This document shows, piece by piece, positions 9,679 to 21,518 of a stretch of 24,821 bases of DNA. Under the pieces are notes generated by a model, which was not told the DNA's origin, did no database searches, and saw only the letters and a program-made list of their open reading frames with translations. This DNA is from Glomus cerebriforme (lineage: Eukaryota > Glomeromycota > Glomeromycetes > Glomerales > Glomeraceae). Where the stretch lies: positions 20,772 to 45,592 of the forward strand of contig QKYT01000458.1 of NCBI GenBank assembly GCA_003550305.1, given 5' to 3'. The first letter of the stretch is position 1. Every line of letters starts with the position of its first letter. The translations under genes were made by a program, and so were the position numbers.

Positions 9679-10940
9679 TTCAAGCAAACAATAATAAATA
9701 GATAATTTAACAATATTATCAGTTATGTCAATTTTTTTTTTGACACAAATAGTTTGAGTTATAATAAATTTATTATTCATTATTTTGGTTCCCTAATTTT
9801 ATCCTAATTTATATATTTTATTGTCTTTTAAAGGAATCTTTAATGTACATACAGTTTTTTTTCAAAATTTTATATAAAGTTGATTAACCAATAAAAATAT
9901 CGACGGTTAGTTAAAAAAGGAATAAAAGATCGGTGTCTTGACTATCTTGTCGAATTGACTTTGAATTAAAATTTAAAATAATCCTTTGATTACTTAACTC
10001 ATGCAAAGTAACATTGATATTGCTTTCAAATCTGTTTGGGTAACATAAACTGTAGAATTTACACAAGAATTATTTTATTTTAGTTATGCGAAGGCGCAAT
10101 GAATAGTAACTTGATTACTTGAGTACAGAAAGTTTAATGTAATACTGAAAATAACACCCATTAAACCCTCACAGGATCGCCTCGCTTGGATCTTTAAAAG
10201 AAATTGTTTACACAAGAATCATTAATGGAAAAGATAAAAATCATCTACTTCTAATTTAGACCAATCAATTAATCATTAGAATCACGGTAAAATGGACTTG
10301 AAAAGAAGAAAAAAAAATGAGAAATTCTTACCACACACAGCAAATGAACTTAAATATTGACGAGTGAAAAAAATATTATTATAACTGTCGTATTGATAAC
10401 TTTTGTAATGTCAGTATGTATTAAACTTCAAAATTATTTTATAAACAAGGTTAATTGTAAACATTGTAAAAAAAGAATCTGTACATATATTTAAAAAGAC
10501 TTCTATTGTTGTTCATTGTTGCTTATAATTTTATATATAAAATATTACTCATAAGTCATAACTTTTAAAAAACTAGTATATCTAAATAAGTTCCCGTTGA
10601 CTAATATTATGAAATATAGGTATCATTAAAATCTTAAAAAACAACCGGTTATAACCAAGAATGTCATCATTATCTCATGTTTTATCATTTGACACAACAC
10701 TACTAAGGCATTTGGGCTGATTTTTGGAATGTCTACTTCGACGCAGTTGACCCCCTTGTACATAGATCTCCTTTTTTGGTTACATATATCATATGCCAAG
10801 AAAAAAAAATAACTGCGTCTTTTGCCACTAGTCACATTTTGTCAAATGATGGACACATACTTGTAGGAGGAAAAAAAATTATATAAAATCACCCTTTCTT
10901 CCCCATTGTAAATTAATAAAATCCTTTTCAACTTTTCCAG
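9679..10940. other. Intergenic region between gene A and the ankyrin gene
   Basis: 1.26 kb with no convincing gene. AATAAA at 9693-9698, 15 nt after the gene A stop, is a candidate poly(A) signal. The 3' end holds the ankyrin promoter (TATAAAA at 10882-10888). A 69-codon minus-strand open frame at 10626-10835 is low-complexity at its start and resembles nothing I know, so it is not called. Confidence 0.45.
10882..10888 (+). promoter_or_regulatory. TATA box of the ankyrin gene
   Basis: TATAAAA lies 53 nt upstream of the ATG at 10941. With start of transcription about 30 nt downstream, the 5' leader would be about 25-30 nt. The leader ends in a pyrimidine stretch plus CAG right before the ATG, which also looks like a 3' splice site, so a 5'UTR intron is an alternative. 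Confidence 0.45.
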
Positions 10941-13900
10941 ATGGCTTCAAAAGATCCAACCATAACAAAATATTTATCTTCGTTTCGAACAAATGATATT
11001 AATGGTATCCAAAAATCTTTAATAGATGAGTCAACCTATCGTCAATTATTTGCTCGACAACCTGAAGATGTTGATCCTTCCCAGTTATTATTATTGCATC
11101 AACCATATTTGAATTTGATTAATGTATATGAAAATAAAGATATTTGGAAAATCAAAAACAGATTCTTCAATAACGAATCTGGTGAAGATGATGGAATGTA
11201 CGTTATGCCTTTACCGAAAGACAAAAGGTTAAACCAAGATGATCCTGCTATTTGTCTTGGTGGAAACGAAACATTCCAAAAGAATTGGAATTTATTCACT
11301 GAATGTACAGTATGATGATTATCTCTTAGAAAATGACACGATTTTTATTTTTATTTTTGTAAATCATAATTTTATTTATTGTATAAATTTAGCGAGTCTT
11401 TCTGGCTTGGATTGGTCGAATGTATTTGCAGCAGGTAAATATTAGCTTATTCAATTATTTATAATTTATTATTAAAAAATAAAAAATCTTAAAAAATTTT
11501 GATTAGGTGGCGCAGTATTGTCATGTCTTCTCCCAATCCCAAAGGAATATGATGTTGGTCCACGTAAAATTCGTGAATGGTATCATAATATTGCCTATAA
11601 AAGCTCTGACATCGATCTTTTTATTTATGGATTGAATGATGAAGCAGCTAAACAAAAAATGGAGGAGATTTATGAAACTGTCTGTAATGCTGTTCCTTGG
11701 GAAGTTGCATGTTTTCGAAGTAATCATTGTGTGACAATTTTAAGTCAATATCCTTACCGCCACATTCAAGTATGTTATCAAAAAAAAATGCAAGAAATAT
11801 TTAATAATTATTGTAACAAATACAAACAAAAAAAAACTCTTCTTTAATTGTTAGATTGTGCTTCGATTATATAAATCTCCTTCAGAAATTCTTACCGGCT
11901 TTGATGTCGATTGCTGCTGTGTTGGGTAATTTATCCAAATGCATTTCTTAATGAAATATGGATTATGGATTTTTATTTTTCTAAAATTCCTAGTTTTTTT
12001 TTCTATATAGATTTGACGGTAAAAATGTCTGGGCTTTACCAAGGGCTCATCAAGCAATTATCAAACAATGTAATATGATTGACTTGACTAGAAGGTCACC
12101 ATCATATGAGATGAGATTGGCAAAATATACTGAAAGAGGTTTTGAGGTTTGTATTATTATGATTGTTATGTTTTTAAAAATATTTATTTATATATTTTAT
12201 TTTTTTTTATTATGAAAAAAATAGATCAAAGTTCCATTATTAGAACGTTCCAGAATTGATCCTACTATATATGAGAAAAGTTTCGAAAAACTTAACGGTC
12301 TTGCTCGTTTACTTGTGTTAGAACGTCTAAACACGCCCGATAATAGATTCGAATATGTAGAGAAAAAACGTGAACGCAATTGTCGTCCAAAACATCCAAA
12401 ATCTGGTATATATGCATCTAGGAAGTGGGCAAGAGCCAAAAATATGAAAGGAAGTAAATTTGAAAATAGTGATTATGAAACAGTGATTTTACCATATGGT
12501 CTTAAGTATGATGCAAAAAGAATTATGAGAATGATTTATAAAAAGGTATGAACAGCACATAAAATTTTGTTTTAAAAAATTTTAATTTAATTTATCTTAA
12601 TTTCCTATAGGATATGACACTTAATTCATCATGGATCCAAAAACAAAATCAAAGAGTTTTGCACAGACATCCATGTTTCTTTAGCACAGATATCAAACGA
12701 ATTTTTGGTGACTGTTGCGGTTATTGCCCTGTTCCAAAGACTCCAGAAGAAGTTGCTACTCAAATCGAAGAAGACAAAATATTCGTAAGAGGAAAAATGG
12801 AATTTATGAAGGATGATCCAGGAAGGCAAACAGTTGGAAGCTTTCATCCATTAACTGATGACGATTGGACAACACAAGCTTATATTACTAATGTCAGGGA
12901 AGATTTGTGTTGTGCTTGTGCTAGAGGTGCTGTAGATATTGTTGAGAGTATCTTAAAACAAAATTCTGTATCAACTGATGATGAGAACTCTCAAATCAAA
13001 AAGGTGGATATTGAAGCGAGGGATTATCTTGGAAGGACTCCATTGCAATTAGCTGTTTTAGGAGGTCATACTGAAATAGTCAATATGTTGTTAAAACATG
13101 ATGCAAGAATTATTGCAAGGATGTCAGATGGTAAAACTGTTGTTCATTTGGCCTCTCAATATGGATTTTTAGATATTTTAGAATTATTATTACAAAAAAG
13201 TGATGAAAATAAGAAAAAAGCTCAAGAAAAAGAACACGCAAAATCGCATTTAGAAGCAAATAATCAAATGAAGACACCAAAACAAGAAAATCAGAAAACT
13301 AATAAGGATGATGACTTGATCGATTCATTTGAAATAATTGAAATTGACCAAACATCATCTAAAGATCAAGAGCAAGATTTAGGCCTAGAAGAGGAGGAAG
13401 AACAAGACGACATAATAGATTTAAATGTTGGATCTTGGGATCATTCGTTAGCTCCTTTAGATTATGCCATATTATTTGGACAAGTAGAAATATTAAAACG
13501 ATTAATTAAAGCTGGAGCAAATGTTCGAAGGCCAATAAAGTTGCAAATACAAAAGAATAATCATTATTATTACAGAGCTATAAAAGAGGACAAGGTTTAC
13601 TTTCCGTTATTATTGTGTTTATTAACTCAGAATCAACAGTCCGGATTGGAGATGGCTACAATTTTATTAGAGAATGGTGCTACGCCTTCTCAGGTATTTT
13701 TGTGTTTCTTTTTTGTTTTAATACGTTTTATTTTTAAAAAAAAAATTCTTATATATATTTTTTTTAGCTTGATTACAACTATAACAGCATTTTACATTTG
13801 GCTGTTAGAACTGGGAAAACACAATTCGTTAAATTATTTTTTGATGTGGATCCAAAATCATCACAAATAATTAATTCATTGAATTCTTCCTTTGAATCCC

Positions 13901-16900
13901 CACTTTACTTAGCCGTTGCTAACAATCATCTTGAAATTACCGAATTATTAATAAAACACGGCGCAAGAGTAAGCTGACATTCACATTTATATACACTACA
14001 TACACGTATATAAATTATTTATCTTATATTTATTTATTTATTTTTTTTTTTGGAATTAGGCAACTATTACATTAGATGATATTCAAGAATATGAAACCCG
14101 TAAAAAAATTCCCGAGTACAATAGATCTTCAGGGAGGGGTAACAATGTGGGTCAACCCATATCTCGTGCTTTACAAAATGATCTGTATCGTGCTTTGATT
14201 AAAGCCGGTGCGGACGTCAATTCTATGTATAGGGACCATTATCAAAATCATTTTTACTCTTATCATCAAAATTCATTTGAAACTATTAGAGATCATGTTG
14301 CGAATTCGATAAAGACTAATGAATCTGATATTAAAAAATATGAAGAAGAGTTGGCATGTTTAAATGGGAAAAAGAAGCTCAAAACTTCAAATGAAGAACA
14401 AATAATTAAAATTATACAGTATTTGAATACATTACTTGAAGAAGAAAAAAAAAGAGTTGAAAAAGGATCTTACAGAGAATATGCGCTTAATTATTACACT
14501 GCGGAAAAATTTTATGATATTCTACAACGCAAGAAACCCGAACTATTTTCTCCACGAAATGTTTATCCATTGTATGGAACCCATTATTATGAAGATGTAA
14601 ATAAACTTAAAGAAAAATATACAAAATTGCTTGAATCCGAAATCAAAAAGTTAAATTATAACAAGGAATGTTTAGAATATCTTATTGGTCATGGTGCTAA
14701 AACTTTTAAAGAAGTCAATCTGGAAAATAATTTGGAAATACCAAAGAAGTTGATGAAAGAATATCAGGAGCAGTTAAATGCTATTAAGATATTGTTAGAA
14801 GAACAGGCTGAAATGCTTGCAGCTGAAGAGAAAGAACGTTATCTAAAGGAAGAAACTCTTTTACAACATGCTGTAAATAAACAACAAGAACATATTGATA
14901 AAATTTATAATGAATATCATAAATCTTTACAATTAGAATCGCCTAATATAGTTGAATCTAAACAAGACTCTACTTTTGAATTATCATCAGAAATTTTATC
15001 TAGAAATACTTTATCATCATCTGGGCCATTTATTAAAATAAATTTTGAAGAATCGGTACAATTTAATTATCTTGATAATTTGGGAAAAGTTGTACCGCCA
15101 GAGCTAGTTCCAGAATACGTGAAATTATTTCATGCTGTTTATGTTAATGACATTAGGGTCGTTGAGAAAATGGCACAATATCTAGTTTTGGCTGTTCAAG
15201 ATGAATTTGGAATGACACCATTTATGTGGACCTGTCTACGCGGTCATAATGAATTAGCAGTTAAAATTTTAGATATAGTTACTAGGCAATATGTACCTAA
15301 GGAGGCAGATGGGGATGAAAACATGAATACTGTCAATAATTATGATCTTGAAACTGGAAGTGATGATTATGGATACAATGAACCTTCACAAACAACTTCA
15401 ATGGATGTACCTGAAGAAGATGACAATAAATCCAAATTCCTCAACGTGAAGCCCATATCTAATTATTCAGTGTATAATTTTTTAATATATAAAAAATCAT
15501 TTATAACTACAGAAGTTGTACCCGAAGAATTCTTACGAAAGCATACTTTAATTCAAAGTTATTTTTTAAATGGGTTCGAAGTGGCTGTTTTAAGAAATGA
15601 TTTAGAAACGGCAAAGAAAATTTTGGATTTTGTTGAAGGTAAGATTGTTATTTATAACTATATTAGAACGAATTATTTATTTTAATTGGAATTTTTTAGA
15701 TAATAATTCGTTTGAATATCCTGAAAAAAAATCTGGAGGATTAGTTACAAATTTAATTCGAGGGCAAGGTCATTTCATGAAAAATAGAAGTCCGACTAGA
15801 AGTCCGATGATAGATTCTATTTATTTTGGATATGTGGATATGATTGATTTGCTTATTGAGTAAGTCTAATTTAATCATAATTTTAAAATATTAATGATAT
15901 CAAAGTAAATTTTATATTTTCTTTTGATAGATATGCTGCAGGTGGAAATAATTTTTCTGTCTTCGACATTAATGAACCTGAAGAAGAAAATTTTGTACCA
16001 AAGTAAATCAATTATATTTATTATTATTTTATATTATGGAGAGATTAAATGAAATAATATAAATATGAAATTATTTTCGTATTTCATCTAGTTACTATAC
16101 GGGTTTGGTAGATTATCCTAAGGAAAAATTTTGGAAACCGTATCACAATCAAATGTCTCATCTTTTTCCCGTAGAACCCTCATACCTATTTTATGCTGCA
16201 TATTATGGAAATATAACAAGCATACGATACTTTTTTTCTGATAGGCCAATAAAGGCATTGAACAAATTCGCTCAAAAATATATTAACAAGAATTCGGAAG
16301 ATCTAAGAATAACAATTTTGAGTACAATTGAAGATGTTCAAAAAGTCGGAAGAAAATTATTTACTTATGAGTTATTTAAAAATCAAACACCATTTCACTG
16401 GGCTGTACAAGAAAATAAACATGATGTTATTAAAGAACTGGCTAGATTATACAAAGAGGAAGAAAGTAAAGAGCAAGCAGATGATGATCAATTAACGCTT
16501 GAAGAAATTCTAGATATGAGAGCTGATATAACAAAGGTCACTGCTTTACTTTTGGCTGCTCAATTAGGTTACGATGAATGTATTAAAGCTTTATTAGAAG
16601 TAGGAGCTGACCCTGGAATTACGGATCATAACGGCTGGTCTCTTGCTCATTATGCTGCGTATGTATAAAAATTATTTATTTCTTGGTTAACTTGTTTAAA
16701 TATTAACCTATTATTTATTACTATTATATTTATAGAAATAAAAATTATGGCGAAACAATTAGATTATTACACGAATTATTGCAACCAGAAACTTATCAAA
16801 GAATGTTAGAACAACGTAGTAAATTTTTCAACCATACACCAATATCCATTTCGATTCTCAGTTCCAACATCAAGTTAACTGAATATCTTTTACAAGGAGT

Positions 16901-17414
16901 CACCCCCACAAATTTATTTACTTATGATTTCGAAAATAATCGATATCTTCATTTATCTCTTAAAGAAGGCCTTTGGTATATTTCAAAAAAATTGATTGAA
17001 CTAGACTCTACAATTTCAAATGAAGATAAGAGTTTGTATCATGAAAATTCATTTGGACAAACTCCAACAGATATAGCCATACAAATGTTTTTGAACAGAC
17101 TAGTTTCAGTTGCTGTATTTGAACCACCTCCAAGTCAGCTTCCCCCAGAATTAGACTTTAATAATAAACAAGTTGAGGAGAAAGATAAGATGGATGAAGA
17201 AGCTGTGGAGAAGTGTGCGATTAAAGCTTTTAATCTCATGGTACCATTTTATTTACCTAGAAATAAAGGAAATCCATTATCAAAAAGAATATTGGTTGAA
17301 TTTAATGCGGTTAATGACATGGTACATAAATTAGCCGAAAAAATTTCAAATGGCCGAACTGAATTCAAAGAAGATAATGGAGTCAATTTAGGTGTCCAGT
17401 TATTTAAATTTTAA
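10941..17414 (+). CDS. Large ankyrin-repeat protein with nucleotidyltransferase-like N-terminal region
   Basis: Thirteen exons: join(10941..11304, 11393..11434, 11507..11769, 11855..11925, 12011..12146, 12225..12545, 12611..13693, 13768..13968, 14060..15638, 15700..15859, 15931..16002, 16092..16658, 16736..17414), 1845 aa. The N-terminal region holds GG at about 136-137, SDIDLF (Asp170, Asp172) and GFDVD (Asp240/242), the order of the GG...DxD...D signature of polymerase-beta-fold nucleotidyltransferases. A Cys cluster (DCCGYC) follows near residue 430. Ankyrin repeats run from about residue 490 to 1620, for example GRTPLQLAVLGGHTEIVNMLL, ESPLYLAVANNHLEITELL and TALLLAAQLGYDECIKALL, interrupted by an acidic linker (about 640) and charged, probably coiled-coil segments (about 890-1110). 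Ankyrin content is certain; catalytic activity is inference. The intron 1 donor (GTACAG) is atypical and was chosen only by frame. Confidence 0.8.
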
Positions 17415-17638
17415 ATAATTTCATAATTTTCATAGAAATTTGGTTTTAGTGGTAGTATGATAATATGAAATGTTTTCTTATTGAAATAAAGGTATAAATA
17501 AATAAAAGAAATAAATTGCTAAATTTATAGTAAATTATTAAATAACTATGTGAAAAAGTAACTGTAATATGTATATAATCTGTATAACTAACTATAAACT
17601 AACCCTTCTTTCTACAAGGTATTATAAATTAAGGTAAA
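17415..17638. terminator. Shared 3' region of convergent ankyrin and BET4-type genes
   Basis: 224 nt separates two converging stop codons. Plus-strand AATAAA hexamers occur at 17485-17490 and again through about 17515, candidate poly(A) signals for the ankyrin gene. The two transcripts probably overlap or end back to back here. Confidence 0.5.
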
Positions 17639-19400
17639 CTATTCTAATTCTTGGGAAACAGGTTTAACCAATGATTTTGCAGAAATAATCTTTGAACCTA
17701 ATAAATAGTTTTGTAATTCAATTAAAATTTTATTATTAATTAATTCAAACATTTAAAAGAAATGAGAACTTACGTAAATCTTCAAATCTTTTTGTTCTAA
17801 ACTTGTCAATCTTAATTAAACGATCACAAATTGTAATAACCTCATCATCAATCTTTGAATTCTCTTCTATATTTGTTTCAGAAATGCGTTTTAACTCTAT
17901 TAAAAGATTTGCTAAAGTTTGTAAACACCCTAATAAAATAAATGAATAATGAAATTAAAATAGACAAAATAGATTAAATAGATTATACAAATATATTTCC
18001 ATTTATACAAACATTTGCTATTTGGTTCTAATTCCAATAATTCTCGAACCATGCTAATTTCATGCTGTAAGAGTTCAATTCTTTCCGACGTAATTATTGA
18101 TAGATCCTGATTTAATATACTTGATGATTCTTTTGATTTTTCACTCAATGACATAGATATAGTGGAATCTAAAAATAAATTTTAAGATTCAAATATTCAA
18201 AAAAATCAAAAATGTATTTAAAAAAATAATATAAATGATTTAAACTATCACACCTTGACCGTTAACCAACCACCAATGATATAGCCAAGCACTTTGATCA
18301 TCTGGATCAGTATAAAATGCTGCTTTTACCAGTTCAAATTCTATTAATAACAAAAAATTTTTTTTTTGAATTTAATTGAAAATATTTATATATAAAAATT
18401 GCATAGAATATTTACCTTTGTCGATTAATTTCTTCTTTTCTTGTTCATTCAGATTTTTCTCTTTAATTAAAAGTGGTAACAATTTACTCCGTTGATGCCA
18501 AGCCGAATAATTAGAGAAATTTTGATTAATCTTTGTAGTTGTAAAATCAAACTCAATTTGAATGAGTGAAGTTTCAGTTGCATGAGAAAGTTTTGATGTC
18601 ACATAACGTCGATAACCCCAAGCATGAACTTACGAATAAATAAGTTAAAATTAAAAAAAAAATAAATAATCTTTTTAACTTTTTTTTTTAAAAAAAAAAG
18701 CTGAATATACTTACAATTTCTAGCATCTATTTCCAAGAATTTCCCAATAAGTTGTAATTCCATATTCCAATCCGGATTTTGCATAGTCTCTAAACACCAT
18801 CTTCTGTGATTGAAAATCCAATAAGATTTTCGATTTAATTGAAAAATTTCTTGAAGAAAATCTAACTCTGTTGATAAAGTCTTTCTCGTATCTTCTTCCG
18901 AACTAATTAATTGAAATACATATTTTGATTTTAATATATTAAAATTGAAAGAATAAATTTAATGGATCATACCATTCTTTTAGAATCCCTTCTAATAAAA
19001 TTAATCTTCTAAAATTCCATATGGAATAAAAATCAGGATTTTGGGACAATATCTTTGTAGTTAGAGCCAATGCATCCTTATCAAATTCTTTTTTATCTCT
19101 CTAATATAATAATAAATAATAATAATATATACATTAAAAATTAATTAGATTGATATATAAAGAAAGACATATAGAAGTAATAACTTACTTTTTGAAAACA
19201 TGAAGCAACTAAATTTTTATATTCTTTTATTTTAGTTGCTTCCTTTTCTTTACGAAACTTTTCGATTTCAGCTGAAGGCTTTACTCGCTTTTGACCATGC
19301 TATTGTAAAAAAAAAAATAGGTAGATAGTATTAACGTCGTATTTTTATTTATACAATATTAAATCAATTATTATCTTGTCATATTGTCAGTTCATACCAT
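17639..19400 (-). CDS. BET4: Rab geranylgeranyltransferase (type II) alpha subunit
   Basis: Nine exons: complement(join(17639..17697, 17774..17929, 18013..18168, 18254..18340, 18416..18628, 18715..18902, 18973..19100, 19189..19299, 19398..19400)), 366 aa, close to the yeast subunit length. The protein starts MHGQKRVKP, matching the conserved N-terminus of this family. It carries protein-prenyltransferase alpha repeats: NPDFYSIWNFRR (about 59-70), NRKSYWIFNHRRW (104-116, Phe in place of the usual Trp), NFHAWGYRRY (143-152), NYSAWHQR (183-190) and DPDDQSAWLYHWW (226-238). With a beta subunit and Rab escort protein it transfers geranylgeranyl groups to C-terminal cysteines of Rab GTPases, a cytosolic step needed for vesicle traffic. 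The C-terminal ELEPNSKWCL also fits the family. It lacks the extra domains of the animal protein. The first coding exon is only ATG, directly followed by a GTATGA donor. Confidence 0.93.
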
Positions 19401-20918
19401 GTTTCTTATTTTTCTTATTTTTCTTTATAAATAAAAAAAAATTTTTTAAAGTTATGACAAATCAACGGGGTATTTATAGATCTACACATGATCAGCTGGG
19501 TTACGTAATCTAAATTGTAACAGAGTCAGTCTTACGCCAGTTAAGATTATCATTAAGAATTAATTAATTAATTTTGTCTGAAAGAACTATTAGTTGATAC
19601 GAAAAAAACTTTAACAGAATTTTTATTGACCTGACAGTGTTCAAATATCTCGGAACTTGTGAAAAGAACGTACGGATTCTGCAAAAAAATCTTAGAAATG
19701 TCTGCCACTGAAGTTGTATTTTCAATATACATGAGTATAATCCATTGTTCAATTATATCGTTAGCCAGTTTTATAAGTTAATGGTTATTTATTTTGTTTT
19801 TTATTCTTAAAAATTTTTCTTTGTTTCATTTCAAAAGCTTATAGTGAATAATTATCTAGCAAGAACATATTATTCATAGTTTATAGTTCATCTTCAGTAC
19901 CACCTTCTGCATAGAACGGCATAGTAAGCAAAAAGTGTGTAAAGGAAACATACAAACCGAGCAATATACACGGCTAGATTGGAATCACAGAAGTCAATTA
20001 TAATAATCGCAATTAAAATTAATGTTACAATAATTTGGCACCTGTCATTAAATTTTTATAACAGATGCCAAAGCTATTAGGAAAATTTTTTCGTCGCGAA
20101 GATATTAAATACAGATAATTTGATGCATTTTGGCAGTATAGATATGTATGATTACAAGTTTACGATTTATTATAATTTAAATTTTATTTTTTAATTTTAT
20201 AATTTACAAATATGGAGTATCGGCTAAATTTTAAAAAAATAAAGTATTACACAATAGCAGGTAGGTTAAGTACTGGTTAAGTTTAGGTGGAAAGAATTCA
20301 ATTAATATGCTCCATATTTTGAGAATCTCGATATGCATATTTTGGCTCATCGTATCATGATAATTAAAAAATTTTCAAACTTTAAATTTTTTCAATAATG
20401 AATGCACTCGAAGATGACGCGATTAATATAATACATGATAAAATATTATTTGCATATATTTAATTTTCATTTTCAGTAGGGAGAGAAAGTTCAACTTGAT
20501 ATTAAATCAATTACTTTAATTAGTTTATATTAAAATCTCAATATAATATTTTATATTACTAGGACTGCGAGAACGTCATAACCATTATTTCAATCAGATA
20601 TATCATATTTTTCTTATGATTTTCCTGGTAGTAAATCATTTGAAAAATTTTCCAATTAACAGAAAAAGAAGGAATATAATAAACGTCCACCTACAAAGCT
20701 TCCAAATTTTAAAAAATTTCGATTCACCATTCGAACCACCTTTTTGCAAGTTGGTAAGAATAGATATACAGTATTGTGAGGTTTTCCAATATTTATATCT
20801 AATTTTTTAAACGAGGATAAAGATTTAAAACCAAAAACTAGAATAATTTATTGACCTTTGCGGAAAAAAAATTCATCCATTCTGATGCTTAGAACATCCA
20901 TAAAAGTCACCTAAAATT
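19401..20918. other. 1.5-kb region with no convincing gene
   Basis: AT-rich sequence upstream of the BET4-type gene. Short open frames exist (minus 19564-19752; plus 20616-20810) but neither matches a family I know. The plus-strand frame ends in a fair donor (GTAAGAATA near 20753) after a segment reading HLQSFQILKNFDSPFEPPF, so an isolated or decayed exon is possible. No RNA gene or repeat boundary was recognised. Confidence 0.4.
19471..19478 (-). promoter_or_regulatory. TATA box of the BET4-type gene
   Basis: TATAAATA read on the minus strand lies about 70 nt upstream of the ATG at 19400. This leaves room for a start site about 30 nt downstream and a ~40-nt leader containing repeated AAGAAAAAT. 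Confidence 0.45.
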
Positions 20919-21151
20919 TTATTTCATTTTTATCATATATTTCTGTTTCATTTGACTTTGTTGGAATAAAATTCTCGCTGCCGATAATACATTCTCAATG
21001 ATATCAGATCGCAAATGGTTTCCATAAATTGGTAAAATATAATCATCGCCACTGTAATAAATTCAGTTGCAATTGAATCAATTGCTGCATTTAACTTCAT
21101 ATATACATCAGATAATTTGATTGAGATACTTTTGAAAAGTAAACAAAATAT
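20919..21151 (-). pseudogene. Possible 3'-terminal exons of an unrecognised gene, upstream part missing
   Basis: Two short exons fit on the minus strand: 21107-21151 (acceptor TTCTTGCAG, donor GTATAT) and 20919-21051 (acceptor TTATTACAG), separated by a 55-nt intron. The second exon reads GDDYILPIYGNHLRSDIIEN... and ends in TAA, a more protein-like reading than the longer open frame at 20948-21157, which reads through the proposed intron in another frame. Directly upstream (higher coordinates) lie a long hairpin and an inverted-repeat element, and no further exons were found, so the 5' part may have been lost or displaced. The family is not recognised. A chance arrangement cannot be excluded. 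Confidence 0.3.
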
Positions 21152-21178
21152 CTGCAAGAAATTGTTATTATTAGTATT

Positions 21179-21265
21179 ATTTATTTCATGGGGGGGTTAG
21201 GAATATTATGGTTTTTTCCCGAAGGGAAAAAAACTATGATGTTCCTAACCCCCCATGAAATAAAT
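21179..21265. repeat. Long near-perfect hairpin (about 42-bp stem, 3-nt loop)
   Basis: The left arm begins ATTTATTTCATGGGGGGG and the right arm ends CCCCCCATGAAATAAAT; the loop is GAA inside CCC-GAA-GGG (21218-21226). The arms differ by two one-base homopolymer length changes (G7 versus C6, T6 versus A7) and three substitutions at pairs 21210/21235, 21207/21238 and 21204/21241. In RNA of this strand all three become G-U pairs, so the stem would have no mismatches. It is not explained by any coding feature. Confidence 0.85.
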
Positions 21266-21268
21266 GGG

Positions 21269-21518
21269 TAATCCCCCGGAGCGTGTCACTCATTAAATAA
21301 CATGTGACTTTACATGATTAACTATTTTAAACTTTTTTTTACTACAAATTATTAAGTTATTATAAGACATTTTAAACAGTTCTTATAAAATTAGTGATTT
21401 CCCGGCTGTCTATATGAGACTGAGGAATAAGTGAATGAAAATTCCCGGTTAGCTGATCACATGCAAAAAAATTAGACTGAAGGCAATCATGAGTGACACT
21501 TAGTGCGACAGGGGATTA
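21269..21518. mobile_element. Candidate ~250-bp MITE-like element with terminal inverted repeats
   Basis: The left end TAATCCCC...GTGTCACTCAT (21269-21293) is matched in inverted orientation by ATGAGTGACAC...GGGGATTA (21489-21518), with spacers of 6 and 11 nt inside the repeats. Inner sequences ACATGTGAC (about 21300) and GATCACATG (about 21456) are also inverted. If the outer TA on each side is a target duplication, the element proper runs 21271-21516. It has no coding capacity, and the flanking hairpin may belong to the same insertion. The non-autonomous transposon interpretation is inference. Confidence 0.5.

Noticed and set aside
10626..10835. Minus-strand open frame of 69 codons
   Set aside because: No homology recognised; it lies in the promoter region of the ankyrin gene.
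11851..12057. Minus-strand open frames at 11851-12057, 12197-12439 and 12629-12847
   Set aside because: All are antisense to well-supported exons of the ankyrin gene.
19564..19752. Minus-strand open frame of 62 codons
   Set aside because: Aromatic and Arg-rich with no family resemblance and no splice context; treated as chance.
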